Source: Triglochin maritima
Taxonomy: Eukaryota; Streptophyta; Magnoliopsida; Alismatales; Juncaginaceae
DNA: 64,000 nt
Assembly (NCBI GenBank): GCA_963682175.1
Contig: OY821770.1
Location: forward strand, 10,074,501-10,138,500
Direction of reading: 5' to 3'
Shown here: piece by piece, positions 23,459-34,441 of the stretch
How positions within the stretch are numbered: the stretch's first letter is position 1
Layout of the letters: the number at the start of each line of letters is the position of its first letter
Translations under genes and position numbers: made by a program
The notes under the pieces: generated by a model
The model's input: the letters and a program-made list of their open reading frames with translations, nothing else
Told to the model about the DNA's origin: nothing
The model's database searches: none

Positions 23459-23697
23459 ACGGTCGACCGGATAGCAGTAAACGGTCGACCGGTAGGGCAC
23501 GGTCGACCGGACGAGTCTCGACCGATAACAGGGAATTTTCATCTGTTCGAACGGTCGACCGAAAGTGATCGGTCGGTCGACCGAACATTGCGATGGAATA
23601 GTTCCTGTTACGAACGGTCGACCGAATGTGGAACGGTCGACCGAAACATTGGTTCGAGCGGTCGACCGCACCTTGAAACGGTCGACCGGTCCATACG
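23459..23697. repeat. CGGTCGACCG palindrome array, nine perfect copies
   Basis: Nine perfect decamers are separated by 12-45 bases; several are flanked by A on the left and GAA, GG or GC on the right. Half-sites (TCTCGACCGATA, TTCGAA) fill the gaps. Two overlapping copies form CGGTCGGTCGACCG near 23570. Confidence 0.95.
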
Positions 23698-23877
23698 GTT
23701 TATGCAGAATTAATTTAAGAATTAATTAGATCATGCATGGAATTGGTCCATAATTGATTTAATTCGTGGCTAATATTATTTATTAATAAATAATGAATGG
23801 TTAGATGGAATTTTGCATGAAATCATGGGCAAGAGGTTGCACATGAATAGGTAATTTGGAGAGAACCTATAAATAGA

Positions 23878-23886
23878 GGTTATCTC
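23878..23886 (+). promoter_or_regulatory. TATA box of the Copia 5' LTR
   Basis: TATAAATAG in the context ggagagaacctataaatagagg. The same position in the 3' LTR (31251-31259) reads TATAACTAG, an A-to-C change. Confidence 0.75.
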
Positions 23887-24342
23887 ATTGTCTTCCTACA
23901 TCTTAATTAATATTGCTTTTCATGCAAAATCTCTCTCCTTAATTCTCCACGAAAATTCCACAAATTCTTAAGTTTAGTTTAGTTCTTAAGAGATCATCTT
24001 CTCAAGAGAATTAAAGAGGGGTTAGTAATTGAATTCTAAACCCAATCGGAGATTGAGAGACTAGCTTCCCTCTCTCCGATCTTGTTTAGAGTTTGGTGAA
24101 TACTCGGAGGCATCCGGCGCAGCGAGGAGCATCCCAACGGTCTCCGAATCTTCGAGAAGCTTTAGAGAACTTCTAGGTATGAATTTCGGAGCTCATTTAT
24201 GTTTGTTTTAATAGAGTTTTTGAAACTAGTTTGTTAAAACAAACCGATGCATGCAATAGATTCTAGAAAATTGAAAATTGATCCTTATTATACATGAAAA
24301 ATTCGAAAATATGTATGTATAATTAAACATGAAATCCTACAG

Positions 24343-24354
24343 TGGTATCAGAGC
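24343..24354 (+). promoter_or_regulatory. Primer-binding site of the Copia element
   Basis: TGGTATCAGAGC begins two bases after the LTR end, matching the complement of initiator Met tRNA. The leader from 24355 to 25853 is non-coding and AT-rich. Confidence 0.92.
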
Positions 24355-25056
24355 ATAGGGTTCAATTTTCTTATGATTCATGGCTGTAAACAAATTTAGT
24401 TTACCATCTAGGATTTAAACAATTCGTTTTACCGGTTTTTTTTCGGTCTTTAAATGTTTGTTGAAATAATTCTTTGTAATAATTCGTTTTAAATGTTTTG
24501 AATGTTTAAAACATGTCATGAAATTACTAGAATTATGATTTGGACATAAGTCTAACTTGCAATAATTTCGTTTTAAGTATAAACGATTATTTTGTAAGAG
24601 AATCAACAAAACCGAAAAACTGCAATTCATCTTTCCATTGGAAATTGGATGGACAGCGGTTCATAATTAATTTGTGAACTATGGATGCATGAAAAATGTT
24701 TTTAATGGATTTCAAAATGTTTTTCAAAGAATTGTTTGGGATTCTAGATGCTTGATAAACTAGGTTGTGTTGTTTATAGCAATTGCGTGCATGGATGCTT
24801 GAGTTGTTTTGCAGGATTGTGAGTTTATATGTTCCAAATCAGAAGCTATGAATGTATGTTATTATTATAATACAGGGGCTTGTGTATGTAAAAGCCAAAA
24901 TTCTCTCTATTTCCGTCTTTTAGATAGCTGCATTTGCATATGAGAGGTTTTTACATAGGGCTTGCACTAGTCGGTTTTATCGAATGTGAGGAGCATGTTT
25001 ATTTTCTGTAAAATCTACATCTCCGGTGCAAGAGGATGTCGCCGCTGTAGCGCATT

Positions 25057-25100
25057 GATCGAGGATCGAGGATCAGGGATCAAAGATCAAGGATCAAAGG
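25057..25100 (+). repeat. Short GATCRAG tandem array in the Copia leader
   Basis: About six copies of a GATCGAG/GATCAAG heptamer lie in a row. The array lies inside the untranslated leader between PBS and gag; its function is unknown. Confidence 0.7.
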
Positions 25101-25853
25101 GAACATATAAACTCACGCGATATGGATTGTGTGAATGTTTAATTTCTGTTTTTATAATTTCTGCTATGCATGTGATGAATGGTGAATGTTAGGATGTGTA
25201 TAAATTTTAATATGCATGATAAACTAAAATTCAAAATCACATGTTGATAAATGAAATTGTCCAACAAAAATTAAGATTAATTTTTCCTTCTTATTTCATC
25301 CACTAGCAGCCATTGATCGAGGGATACTCTGCTCGCCCTTAGCGGGAGATAGCTCCCTCTATCTTTGGGAATAGTGGGAGATATAAAGGTTGTTTGTTGT
25401 TGTGCCACAATTAAATATATGAGGTGTGTTTCACCCTAGTGAACCCCAAGTATGTTTAGTTGTGAATACAATAGATAAACATATATCGTATCAAATGAAA
25501 ATAAGTTTTCTTAACATTACCTAGAGCCCTCGCTCGGTTTTGGGAAAAAGTTTTTCTTACGAGGATATGTCGCATTCCCTCATAATTAAAACGACAAGAG
25601 TCACAAAAGTTTGAAGATGCTAAATGTTGCTAAAATTCAAAAAGGTTGTGATTAGAAAATGTTTTCTTACCTTGATGTTGTAATGTATTCAATAGCCCTT
25701 AGCTAGTCTATATTACAATTGATGGGATGTTGGATTACTGCATTTACGGGCAAGATTTTATTTGCAGTATTTACATCATATTCGATATATATATGTATGT
25801 ATGTATTAAAACATAAAATTGGCATTAAAACCTATATAATTTATTTTGTAGAA

Positions 25854-26825
25854 ATGTCAAATATCCAACCAATTGTGCGATCTATGATCGAAAAGAACCC
25901 TTTGCAAAATGATGGCTCAAACTTCATGAAATGGCAACTCAATCTTGATATCGTGTTGAGGTTTGAAAAACTATCTCATATTTTGGATGGTGAAATCCCA
26001 AAATTAAATGAGAAGGCAACCGATAAAGAGAAAGAGGCGATAGCCAAGTGGGAAGACCAAGAGAACCAAGTTCACGGTCTTATACTAGCATCCATGGGTG
26101 ACTCGCTTCAAGCGAAATACTTGGATTCAAAACCCAAGAAGACCATGGAGACTCTAACCAAGATGTTCATGGATAGTGCCCGAAAGGAGCGCTATAAGAC
26201 CACCATCGCACTCACAAGGTGCCATATGGCGGAGGGAACATCGGTATCCATGCATTTTCTCACGATGCAAGGATACCTTGAGAAGTTGTTGAAGCTCTCT
26301 TCTCCAATGCCAGTGGACATTGCCGAAGATCTAATTCTTGGCTCTCTAGCCCCGTCCTTCAAGAACTTTGTGATGCACTATCATGTGCGTGAAAAAGGGG
26401 TGAGTCTTGAGGAGCTTCACAACGCTCTCAAAACGGCTGAAGTTGACATGGGCAAAGGTCAGGACAATCACGTCCTAGCCGTCCATGAGAGGAGCAAAAA
26501 TATCAACAAAGGTAAATGCAAATTTACCAAAGATACGTCAATCAAGAGCAAGGGAGTAGGAGGTATTCATGGGAGTGCCTCAAGGGGGAAATCTTTCAAA
26601 TCTCCAACTCCCAACTCGGAGTGCTTTCACTACGGTGAAAAAGGACACATCCGGCCTAATTGCCCCAAGTACAAGGAAGACCTTGAAAATGGGATGATTG
26701 AACGTAGGCGCCCGAGAGACGCCATAGGTATGTTTGTTATTGAGATAAATTTAATCACCTCTATCCTTGATTTGGTAATGGTTACCGGATTTTGTGCTCA
26801 CATAATTTTGATGTGCAGCTATTGA
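25854..26825 (+). CDS. gag: Copia Gag-like ORF with altered zinc knuckle
   Basis: The frame from ATG 25854 (MSNIQPIVRSMIEKNPLQND) encodes about 323 residues. It has the helical gag core (NFMKWQLNLDIVLRFEK near the start, MDSARKERYKTTIALTRCHM mid-way) and a basic linker. The nucleocapsid motif reads CFHYGEKGHIRPNC: the second Cys of the CCHC box is Tyr, which should weaken zinc binding. An ATG at 25719 would extend the frame, but the minus-strand relative and the family start favour 25854. The last ~35 residues (MFVIEINLITS...) run past the expected gag-pol junction. Probably not fully functional, although the frame is open. Confidence 0.8.
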   Translation: MSNIQPIVRSMIEKNPLQNDGSNFMKWQLNLDIVLRFEKLSHILDGEIPKLNEKATDKEKEAIAKWEDQENQVHGLILASMGDSLQAKYLDSKPKKTMETLTKMFMDSARKERYKTTIALTRCHMAEGTSVSMHFLTMQGYLEKLLKLSSPMPVDIAEDLILGSLAPSFKNFVMHYHVREKGVSLEELHNALKTAEVDMGKGQDNHVLAVHERSKNINKGKCKFTKDTSIKSKGVGGIHGSASRGKSFKSPTPNSECFHYGEKGHIRPNCPKYKEDLENGMIERRRPRDAIGMFVIEINLITSILDLVMVTGFCAHIILMCSY

Positions 26826-26829
26826 AGGA

Positions 26830-29310
26830 TAGGAAGGAACTCGTTGGGAACGAGATGATATTGAAGATTGGAAATAGTACAAGCATCGCTGCGACTGTAC
26901 AAGATTCTATGGAACTTCAATAGTCTAGTGATTTAAATTTATGCTTTGTAGAATGTTTGTTATGTACCTTCGATTAGCAAGAACTATTCTGTATCAAGTT
27001 TTGGATATGGATAAATTTTAATAAATATTTTAATTCTTGCTTGTCTATATCGAAGAATGGAATTTTCTATGCAAATACATTCATATGGAATGATTTCTAT
27101 TTGCTTGAAATAAATAATGAACAAACTCAAACAAACAATAACAAAAGAGAAACTAAGATAACTCACGTGAATGATACAATCTTGTAGCACTATCGGATTG
27201 GTCAAATAAATAACCAAGAGACCTTTGAAGAAGAAAGGAACGAAAACAAATAACTAATTGGATATGATACATTCTAATGTATGTGGTCCGATAAGTACAA
27301 GTGCGAGAGACGGTTTAAGGTACTTCATTTTGTTCACAGACAACTATAGTTATTATGACTATATTTGTCTAATGGGAAGCAAAAGTGAATTCTTTGACAA
27401 GTTCAAGGAATTCGAGGATGAAGTAGTGAACCGACTCAACAAGAATATCAAGTCTCTATGAAAGGTTCGTAGGGGTGAGTGCTTAGAATACCTAATTTGG
27501 CTCATTCCTAAAGTAGGAATAGGATATTGCTCGACATGGTTCGATCAATAATGAGTCAATTTAAATTGCCGATTTACTTTTGGAATTATGCACTACAAAT
27601 AATGACAAACTCACTAAATAATGTTCCATCCAAATCCGTGGAGAAAATGGTTTATGAGCTATGGAGTTGAAAGACACCTAAGCTCAACTTTCTCATGATT
27701 TGGGGTTGTGAGGTCTACGTCAAGAAATTGATGTCGACCAAACTTCAAGCAAAAACGGATTAAGTGCTTCTTTATAGGTTATCCTCGTATGACAAGAGGA
27801 TACTACTTTTGATATATCACCTCCAATCGAAAGATTGTAGAGAGAGATATGTTTTTCTGGAATTTCTGGAAAAGAGAGAAAAGTAGTGGGAGTAGAGTTG
27901 AGCTTGAGAAAATTCAAGATACTCTACAAGATCATGATGTGAATGTTGCATTCAAGATCATGAAGGCCCAGCCGAGATTCATTTGGTTAGTGGGAGTGTG
28001 AGCGAGAGATCCTTACAAGAAATTGTGAGAGAATCTCAATCATCCTCACCTAGTGTGCGTTCGAGAGTCGAACATGAACCTATTCCTCAAGAAATTGTGG
28101 AAGAAGTTCGAGAGACACAAGAAGAACCAAAAGAACTAAGAAGGTCAATGAGGGAAAGGAAGAAACTCAATAAGTATGTGGGACTTCATGAGATCATGGT
28201 ACTAGATACCAAAGATCCCTCGACCTTCCGAGAAGCAATAGAAAAGACTCCAAACTATGGTTAAAAGCCATGGAATCCGAAGTAGAATCCATGTATGATA
28301 ATTAAGTATGAAACTTGATTAGCCTTCCTCAAGAGAAAATATCATTTGGTATAAATGAGCTTTTAGGAGGAAGATAGACATGGATAGTAACTTGACAACC
28401 TACAAAGCAAGGCTTGTAGCAAAAGTTATACTCAAATTCAAGAAATTGACTTTGATGAAATTTTTGAGAAGTTGCCATATTAAAATCTATTCGGATTATG
28501 CTCACTATTACCGCATTTCACAATTGTGGGATATGGAAAATGGATATCAAAATGGCGTTCCTTAAACAGGAACTTGGAGGAGGATATGTACATGGTACAA
28601 CCTCAAGGTTTTGATGATCCAAATAGTAGCGAGAAGAAATGCAAGTTTCGAGAATCCATTTATGGATTGAAGCAAGCATCGGGGAGTTGGAACAAACGCT
28701 TTGACGAAGAGGTGAAGAAGATTCACTTCTTTCAAAGTAAAGGAGTACCTTGTATATACAAGGAGATTAGTGGGAGCCATGTAGTACTTCTGATCTTATA
28801 TGTCGATGACATATTGCTCATGAGCAATCATATACCTTTGCATTAGCAAACGAGAAATTTCGTTGAAATCAGTGTATTCAATGAAAAGAAAAGGATGAGG
28901 CTCAACACATCTTGAGAATCAAGATACATTGAGATACATCCCGTAGACTCATTGGCTTCAGTCAACGTGCATACATTGATAAGGTCTTTGGAAATGTTCA
29001 GGGTGAACAATTCCGATATGGACAATATGCCAATAAGTATGAGTATAGGTGTGCAACTCAAGAAGTCTCAATGTGCTCAATCACACAAAGACTTGGAGTA
29101 CATGAAGGTATCCCTTATGCTTCGGCAAAAGGAAGGACCATGTACACAATGACTTGCACAAGACTCAATATCTCGTATGCTCTAAACGTGACAAGTGGTC
29201 ACCAATCCAACGCAAGTCCTAATCGTAGGATTGCAGTCAAGAATATTCTGAAGTACCTTAACCGGACTAAAGATAAGGTTCTTGTTTATGGAAGACAAAG
29301 GAGAAAATAG
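26830..29310 (+). pseudogene. pol: Copia Pol remnant: protease edge, integrase, RT, RNase H start
   Basis: The order is that of Copia Pol. Protease/GAG-pre-integrase debris lies at 26830-27250 with THVNDTILWH. The integrase core is at 27258-27461 with DMIHSNVCGPISTSARDG; the Asp expected after HS is Asn. Badly decayed integrase follows to 27980. The linker has RRSMRERKKLNKYVGLHEI (28140-28200). RT fragments carry TYKARLVAK, MYMVQPQGF, GLKQASGSWN and LYVDDILLMS (28400-28830), so the YVDD catalytic box survives. An RNase H-side piece reads MYTMTCTRLNISYALNVTSG (29140-29310). The frame changes many times and stops are frequent. The RNase H domain itself is almost absent before the PPT. Confidence 0.88.
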
Positions 29311-29660
29311 CCGAGGGCTGTTTTGATGCAATTCTTATAGGAATTCTAGACAATAAGAGGTTGGAGTGATGATGCGTCATCATTATCGAAGGTGGAGGTA
29401 TGAGCTAGTGTAGTTAGGAGTAATATCACTACAGCTAACTCAACCACCAACGAAAGACAAAATAAATAAATAGGTGGACACAACAGTGGCACAACTGATC
29501 CATTCAACAAACCTTCATACCAAGCTAAGAGACGAAATATATTTCGAGTCCATGGATCCGAGGGTCCATGTGGATTGGCTTGATAGGTGATTTGGGAAGG
29601 TTACCCTAGTTATTGATGTTTTATGCATTGAGAATGTATGTGAAAGAAAACTTTGATAAC

Positions 29661-29671
29661 AAGTGGGAGAT
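29661..29671 (+). promoter_or_regulatory. Polypurine tract of the Copia element
   Basis: AAGTGGGAGAT directly precedes the TGAAGGG start of the 3' LTR; this is the common Copia PPT form. Confidence 0.88.
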
Positions 29672-31724
29672 TGAAGGGAATGTGTTCTAAAAGTTTTACT
29701 TTTAAATGTCAATTATTATGAATTGAATGAGAAATCATTTTGTTCCTTGTTTATGTTATTCGTCTTTTAGAAGTGTTAAGGAAGATGCTCTTGGTCCTTA
29801 ACCGTAGAGCTCTAAAAGATATTGGTTTACATAAAACAAAAGATATTCGCAATCATGGTAACTAACATGGAACATTAATTACCGAGTTAAGATTGTCGTG
29901 TTGGTCATAGATCATTGTAGCTCTACAAGTGAGTGACAACACGGGTATGCAAAAGAGGAAAATATTACTTTTGTATACCGAATAGACCTAATAAGTAAAA
30001 TATTATAGAAATGTGTTTCTGTGTCATTAATATTTTACTGTGTCTTTGGTCCTTTGATATGAGACTTATATCCGATCGCTTAAGGAGTTCTTAATTAGAC
30101 TAGTGTCTTGAGCTATCGATGAATGTAGTGTAAAGGCATTAGTTGGTTAAGTACAACTTTTGTTGGAGAAGATAGTTAGTCAAAAGACTATCATTGCCCC
30201 TCTTAATTGAGTGATGATATTAGTGGGCCCCTTGATAAAGCAAAGTTATAATGTGCACAATGTGATTTGAGTTAAGTCACATATTTATAACTAGCTTAAA
30301 GAGATCAAGAAATGAATACTAAGACAAAGATGACACAATACTACTTTGTGTGTATTCTTAATATCATGAGGCAAGGGACGGACACAAGTGGTGCACGCCA
30401 TCACTAAATGGATCGGGTTTTGGTTCGAGTGGAATTAAGACATCTAACTAATTGGGAGCTATAATGTGTAGCTAGATACCGCTTATAGCTTGTGATATTA
30501 AGCCTTTAATATCACTGCCAACTTAGTTTAGATCCTCCCATAGGTCACACCACAAAACTGGGAAACAAGGAATGGGGATTTTGAGTTATAAGATGTATCG
30601 GGTTTCATGTAGAAAATATGACACATGGGGTGAACAAAGCAAAATCAAAGTTATGTTGTGATTAATAACATAATTAGAATCTAAATTAAATTCATATGTG
30701 ATGTAAATATTATGGGGTGTAATGATTGATCATTACATAGGATAATATGTTACATAAGTTGTGAATTTACTACTAATCCCGAAATGTCAAATTTTGTAGG
30801 GGTTAAACCGAAATTTGACAAGTCTGCAAAACAGTGCTCAAACGGTCGACCGGATAGCAGTAAACGGTCGACCGGTAGGGCACGGTCGACCGGACGAGTC
30901 TCGACCGATAACAGGGAATTTTCATCTGTTCGAACGGTCGACCGAAAGTGATCGGTCGGTCGACCGAACATTGCGATGGAATAGTTCCTGTTACGAACGG
31001 TCGACCGAATGTGGAACGGTCGACCGAAACATTGGTTCGAGCGGTCGACCGCACCTTGAAACGGTCGACCGGTCCAGACGGTTTATGCAGAATTAATTTA
31101 AGAATTAATTAGATCATGCATGGAATTGGTCCATAATTGATTTAATTCGTGGCTAATATTATTTATTAATAAATAATGGATGGTTAGATGGAATTTTGCA
31201 TGAAATCATGGGCAAGAGGTTGCACATGAATAGGTAATTTGGAGAGAACCTATAACTAGAGGTTATCTCATTGTCTTCCTACATCTTAATTAATATTGCT
31301 TTTCATGCAAAATCTCTCTCCTTAATTCTCCACGAAAATTCCACAAATTCTTAAGTTTAGTTTAGTTCTTAAGAGATCATCTTCTCAAGAGAATTAAAGA
31401 GGGGTTAGTAATGGGATTCTAAACCCAATCGGAGATTGAGAGACTAGCTTCCCTCTCTCCGATCTTGTTTAGAGTTTGGTGAATACTCGGAGGCATCCGG
31501 CGCAGCGAGGAGCATCCCAACGGTCTCCGAATCTTCGAGAAGTTTTAGAGAACTTCTAGGTATGAATTTCGGAGCTCCTTTATGTTTGTTTTAATAGAGT
31601 TTTTGAAACTAGTTTGTTAAAACAAACCGATGCATGCAATAGATTCTAGAAAATTGAAAATTGATCCTTATTATACATGAAAAATTCGAAAATATGTATG
31701 TATAATTAAACATGAAATCCTACA
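29672..31724 (+). repeat. 3' LTR of the Copia element (2053 bp)
   Basis: Nearly identical to 22287-24341, including all nine perfect CGGTCGACCG sites (30842-31078). Differences seen by eye are scattered single bases and a few 1-base indels. Confidence 0.95.
30842..31078. repeat. CGGTCGACCG palindrome array in the 3' LTR
   Basis: Nine perfect decamers at the same spacing as 23459-23697; none has mutated relative to the 5' copy, although the LTRs differ elsewhere. Confidence 0.95.
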
Positions 31725-32025
31725 GCTTTATATAACTAATGTGATTTATTATAAGTTTCAGAATTCTCTAATCAAAACCCGCAATCTAAACCTCCACCCG
31801 CTGGACTCCCATCTATATTTGTTTTCTTCTTAGTTTTGTTTTGTTGTTCTTGCTTTAGATAATTAAAAACCAAAAATCTCAAACCAAACTTACAATTGTT
31901 CTCTCTTTCTTCCCTTAATCGAAAAATCACAAAAATAACAATATCTCTCCCTCCTTGTGTTCGACCCGTACTTGCCACGTCTTCATTTACGCCGTGCACT
32001 TGCGGTATAAATTTAATTCTCATCA

Positions 32026-34441
32026 CAGCACCTAGAGCTTATATAGACGACTTGACACGACACGATTAGCACACGACACGACACGATTGACATCGCTGCT
32101 CTCAATGATCGGGGTTTGATAGTGCACTAATATCCTTAGAAGATGTGATTTGTAAGACAATTGAAAGTAGTTGAGCTCAAAGGCCTATAAGGAAGTAATT
32201 CTTGTTGTTGTCATTTAAGTGAATATCAGGTACAATTTGATGTCTTCAATTATTCCTATTAAATCCTAAACCCTACTTAAGGGACTAAGTCCTAATCAAG
32301 TTAGAGTTTTTGTGTTTAGGTGAGGTGATGGTTGAAGGATGAGTTGGAGGATTAGGAGGTGTGAGGTTTATATGCAAACTGAACCCTTCTCTCCTCACTT
32401 CATTCATCTCTCTCTCTCTCAACCTCTCTCCTTCTCCCCCTCTCAGATCTGTTGGTGTTGGTGTGAGGTGAGTAAGAAGAGTGATCAGTAAGGCATGTCT
32501 AGGGTGGACGTGAATGGAGTTGTCGTGAAAGCTCGGTGAGATGAGTTCGTCGGAGGAGCCAGGAAACGAAGTGAAGGTCGTCGACAGCGTTGGAACTTCG
32601 TCAATCGTCGTCAATAAGGTATGCCAAGTTCAATTACAAGTTCACACGAGATGTGTGAGTGGTCGTGGCCGTCGTCAGTGGTCGGAGACCTCGTCGATGT
32701 CAAGGTGTAGCAAGATTGCTGCACTGGAACGGCCGACCAGTGTTGGCATTGGTCGACCGGTCTTAGTGTGAATGTGTGATTTTTACCTGCACCAACATAA
32801 CGATGCCTACGGGCAGTTGACCAGTTATGTTTGATTTCGCGGGATGAAGAAGACTCTATTAATTTCGGTAGAATGAAACCCTTTGTCGTTCGACCAATTG
32901 CAATTGTAGTGAGTCGGTTGGGGCCTCGACCTTCTAAACGGTCGACCGCCTTGTGATATGTTTGACCGATTACACTTGTTACTAAGTCGATTCAGGCAGA
33001 GACCTTCTATCTGAGTGATAATTTAATTCAACTTATTTGATGTTCGACTGGTTGGTCCGACCGATAATTTAATTCAACTTATTTGATGTTCTACCGGTTG
33101 GTTGTTGGTTCGGCCAATTATGGATTTGAAGAACGTAGGAAGTCCCTATTATTTTTTGTCGACCGGAACCCCTTTCCCATTCGACCGTTGGGATGAATAA
33201 TTTAATAATATGTGTGGCGTAGACCTTCTCAATGGTCGACCACTTATGACCTTTTGTTCGACCGTTGACATGAGTTATTTTATGTTTGTTTGACGTAGAC
33301 CTTCGAAATGGTCGACCGCCCAATGACTTTCGTTTGACCGTTGCATGCATGTCGTTCGGCCGTTTATGTTGCAGTTTGAACTTTAGTTTTGTACAACTAC
33401 CAAACGGTCGACCATTTGACTATTTTCGGTCGATCGTTTCTGCCCTGATTGGATTTATGACTTTTATACTTATTGCACAAAATTGCATTCCATCCCTTAC
33501 GTATTAGTCCTTGGGATCGTGGATCCCAATGTTTTGCTTTGCGTTGATACGCAACTTCGTTGGGTGAGGTGACTACCAGCCTTGGTGGTGACAAAGGTAA
33601 CTAACCTGCTTTTAGAGCAGTGGAGTATGTGTCAGCTTGTGTGAGCATTGAGTCAGCCCTATAGTGTAGTTTGTAGGATTGTGAATCCCAATGCATTGCA
33701 GTGCATGGCATGGTAGCCTATGCTGTGTGACAGACAGGTGAGGATACCTTCGCGCGATCGAGTGGCGGCGGAGAGGACCGCGCGACCGAGTGACGGCGGT
33801 GATGACTTTCCGACGATATATTATGGTAGGTAGCTTGGTTGCGGCTCAGCCAAGTGAGTTGACTGACCTGAGCGACGAGATTAGATCTAAGTCTATGACG
33901 TGGATGTGCATGCGACCCTCACCGAACCTTCATTATTAGTATAGCCATGAGTGAGGATTAGTCGCGTACCTTTGTAAGACTACGTGTGCCCATGGTAGGT
34001 ACCCTTGGGGGACCCGATGTAGTTGTCATTACTGATGTCCTTCATGACCCCTAGGTGGGGACAATGTTACTATTGCATTTCATATGCCATATTATACTAG
34101 TCTGATAAGTTCATGGTATGGTACATTCATATTCATGTAGGTGGACTTGGTATACGAGTTTCCTTTTGGAAACTCAGGCATTGTTGCATGTTGTTTTTCA
34201 AGCCCAGAGCAGTTGGTGACTGAGGGCAACTACACCTGGAGCTGGAGTTGGATCCTCTAGTCTTATTTTGAGGTTGTTATGATTACATGTATATGTCTCT
34301 TGTATTGTTATGTAGTCATACTTTTGTAAACTCTTATGTATGCAGTGCACCTTTTGATGTATATATTATTTGTAGCGTCCTCGTGCTCTCTGGTTTATAT
34401 TCTTGGGTTTAAATTTTAAATTATGTTTCGGGAACGTTACA
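32026..34441 (+). repeat. Gypsy-type long LTR-like repeat with GTCGACCG units
   Basis: The first 90 bases are the resumed ACACGATT-rich repeat (to about 32115). The rest ends TTTCGGGAACGTTACA, an end typical of plant gypsy LTRs, and has GCTGGAGTTGGATCCTC near 34240. From 32729 to 33440 it holds many GGTCGACCG-related sites. Two chance frames (32285-32614 minus, 32541-32771 plus) show no family motif. I do not see the left LTR edge, nor an internal domain, so this is a fragment or solo LTR. Confidence 0.45.
32729..33440. repeat. GGTCGACCG-related array with internal tandem repeats
   Basis: More than a dozen forms (GGTCGACCGG, GGTCGACCGCC, GGTCGACCACT, TTCGACCGTT, TTTGACCGTT) are seen. A segment of about 46 bases (gataatttaattcaacttatttgatgttc and what follows) is repeated in tandem at 33018 and 33064. 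A unit of about 75 bases beginning GTAGACCTTC is repeated at about 33220 and 33295. Confidence 0.8.

Larger units (their letters stand above)
22287..24341 (+). repeat. 5' LTR of the Copia element (2055 bp)
   Basis: It starts TGAAGGGAATGTG and ends AATCCTACA. U3 carries nine perfect CGGTCGACCG palindromes at 23459-23697, about 180 bases upstream of a TATAAATAG box at 23878-23886. The R/U5 part begins with the tctctctcctta leader and ends at the PBS. Confidence 0.95.
22287..31724 (+). mobile_element. Full-length but defective Copia retrotransposon (TSD gcttt)
   Basis: The element has two LTRs of about 2.05 kb, a Met-tRNA PBS, gag, integrase, reverse transcriptase and RNase H remnants in Copia order, and a PPT. 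The duplication gcttt flanks it at 22282-22286 and 31725-31729. By eye I count about 17 differences between the LTRs (about 0.8%), so it inserted fairly recently. In contrast the pol region carries many stops and frameshifts and has lost most of RNase H. Confidence 0.95.
21381..32025 (+). repeat. Gypsy solo LTR split by a Copia element (TSD cagca)
   Basis: The LTR occupies 21381-22286 and 31725-32025. It starts TGATGCATTGC and ends TTCTCATCA, and is bounded by the 5-bp duplication cagca at 21376-21380 and 32026-32030. It aligns throughout with the uninterrupted LTR at 50784-52023. A TATA box lies at 22012-22020. There is no internal domain next to it, so it is a solo LTR left by LTR-LTR recombination, later hit by the Copia element at 22287. 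Confidence 0.92.

Noticed and set aside
23367..23713. Several overlapping frames on both strands (Arg/Asp/Pro-rich, with VDR and GRP repeats), repeated at 30750-31096
   Set aside because: They are translations of the CGGTCGACCG array, open in several frames because the repeat has no stops. No family motif and no start context.
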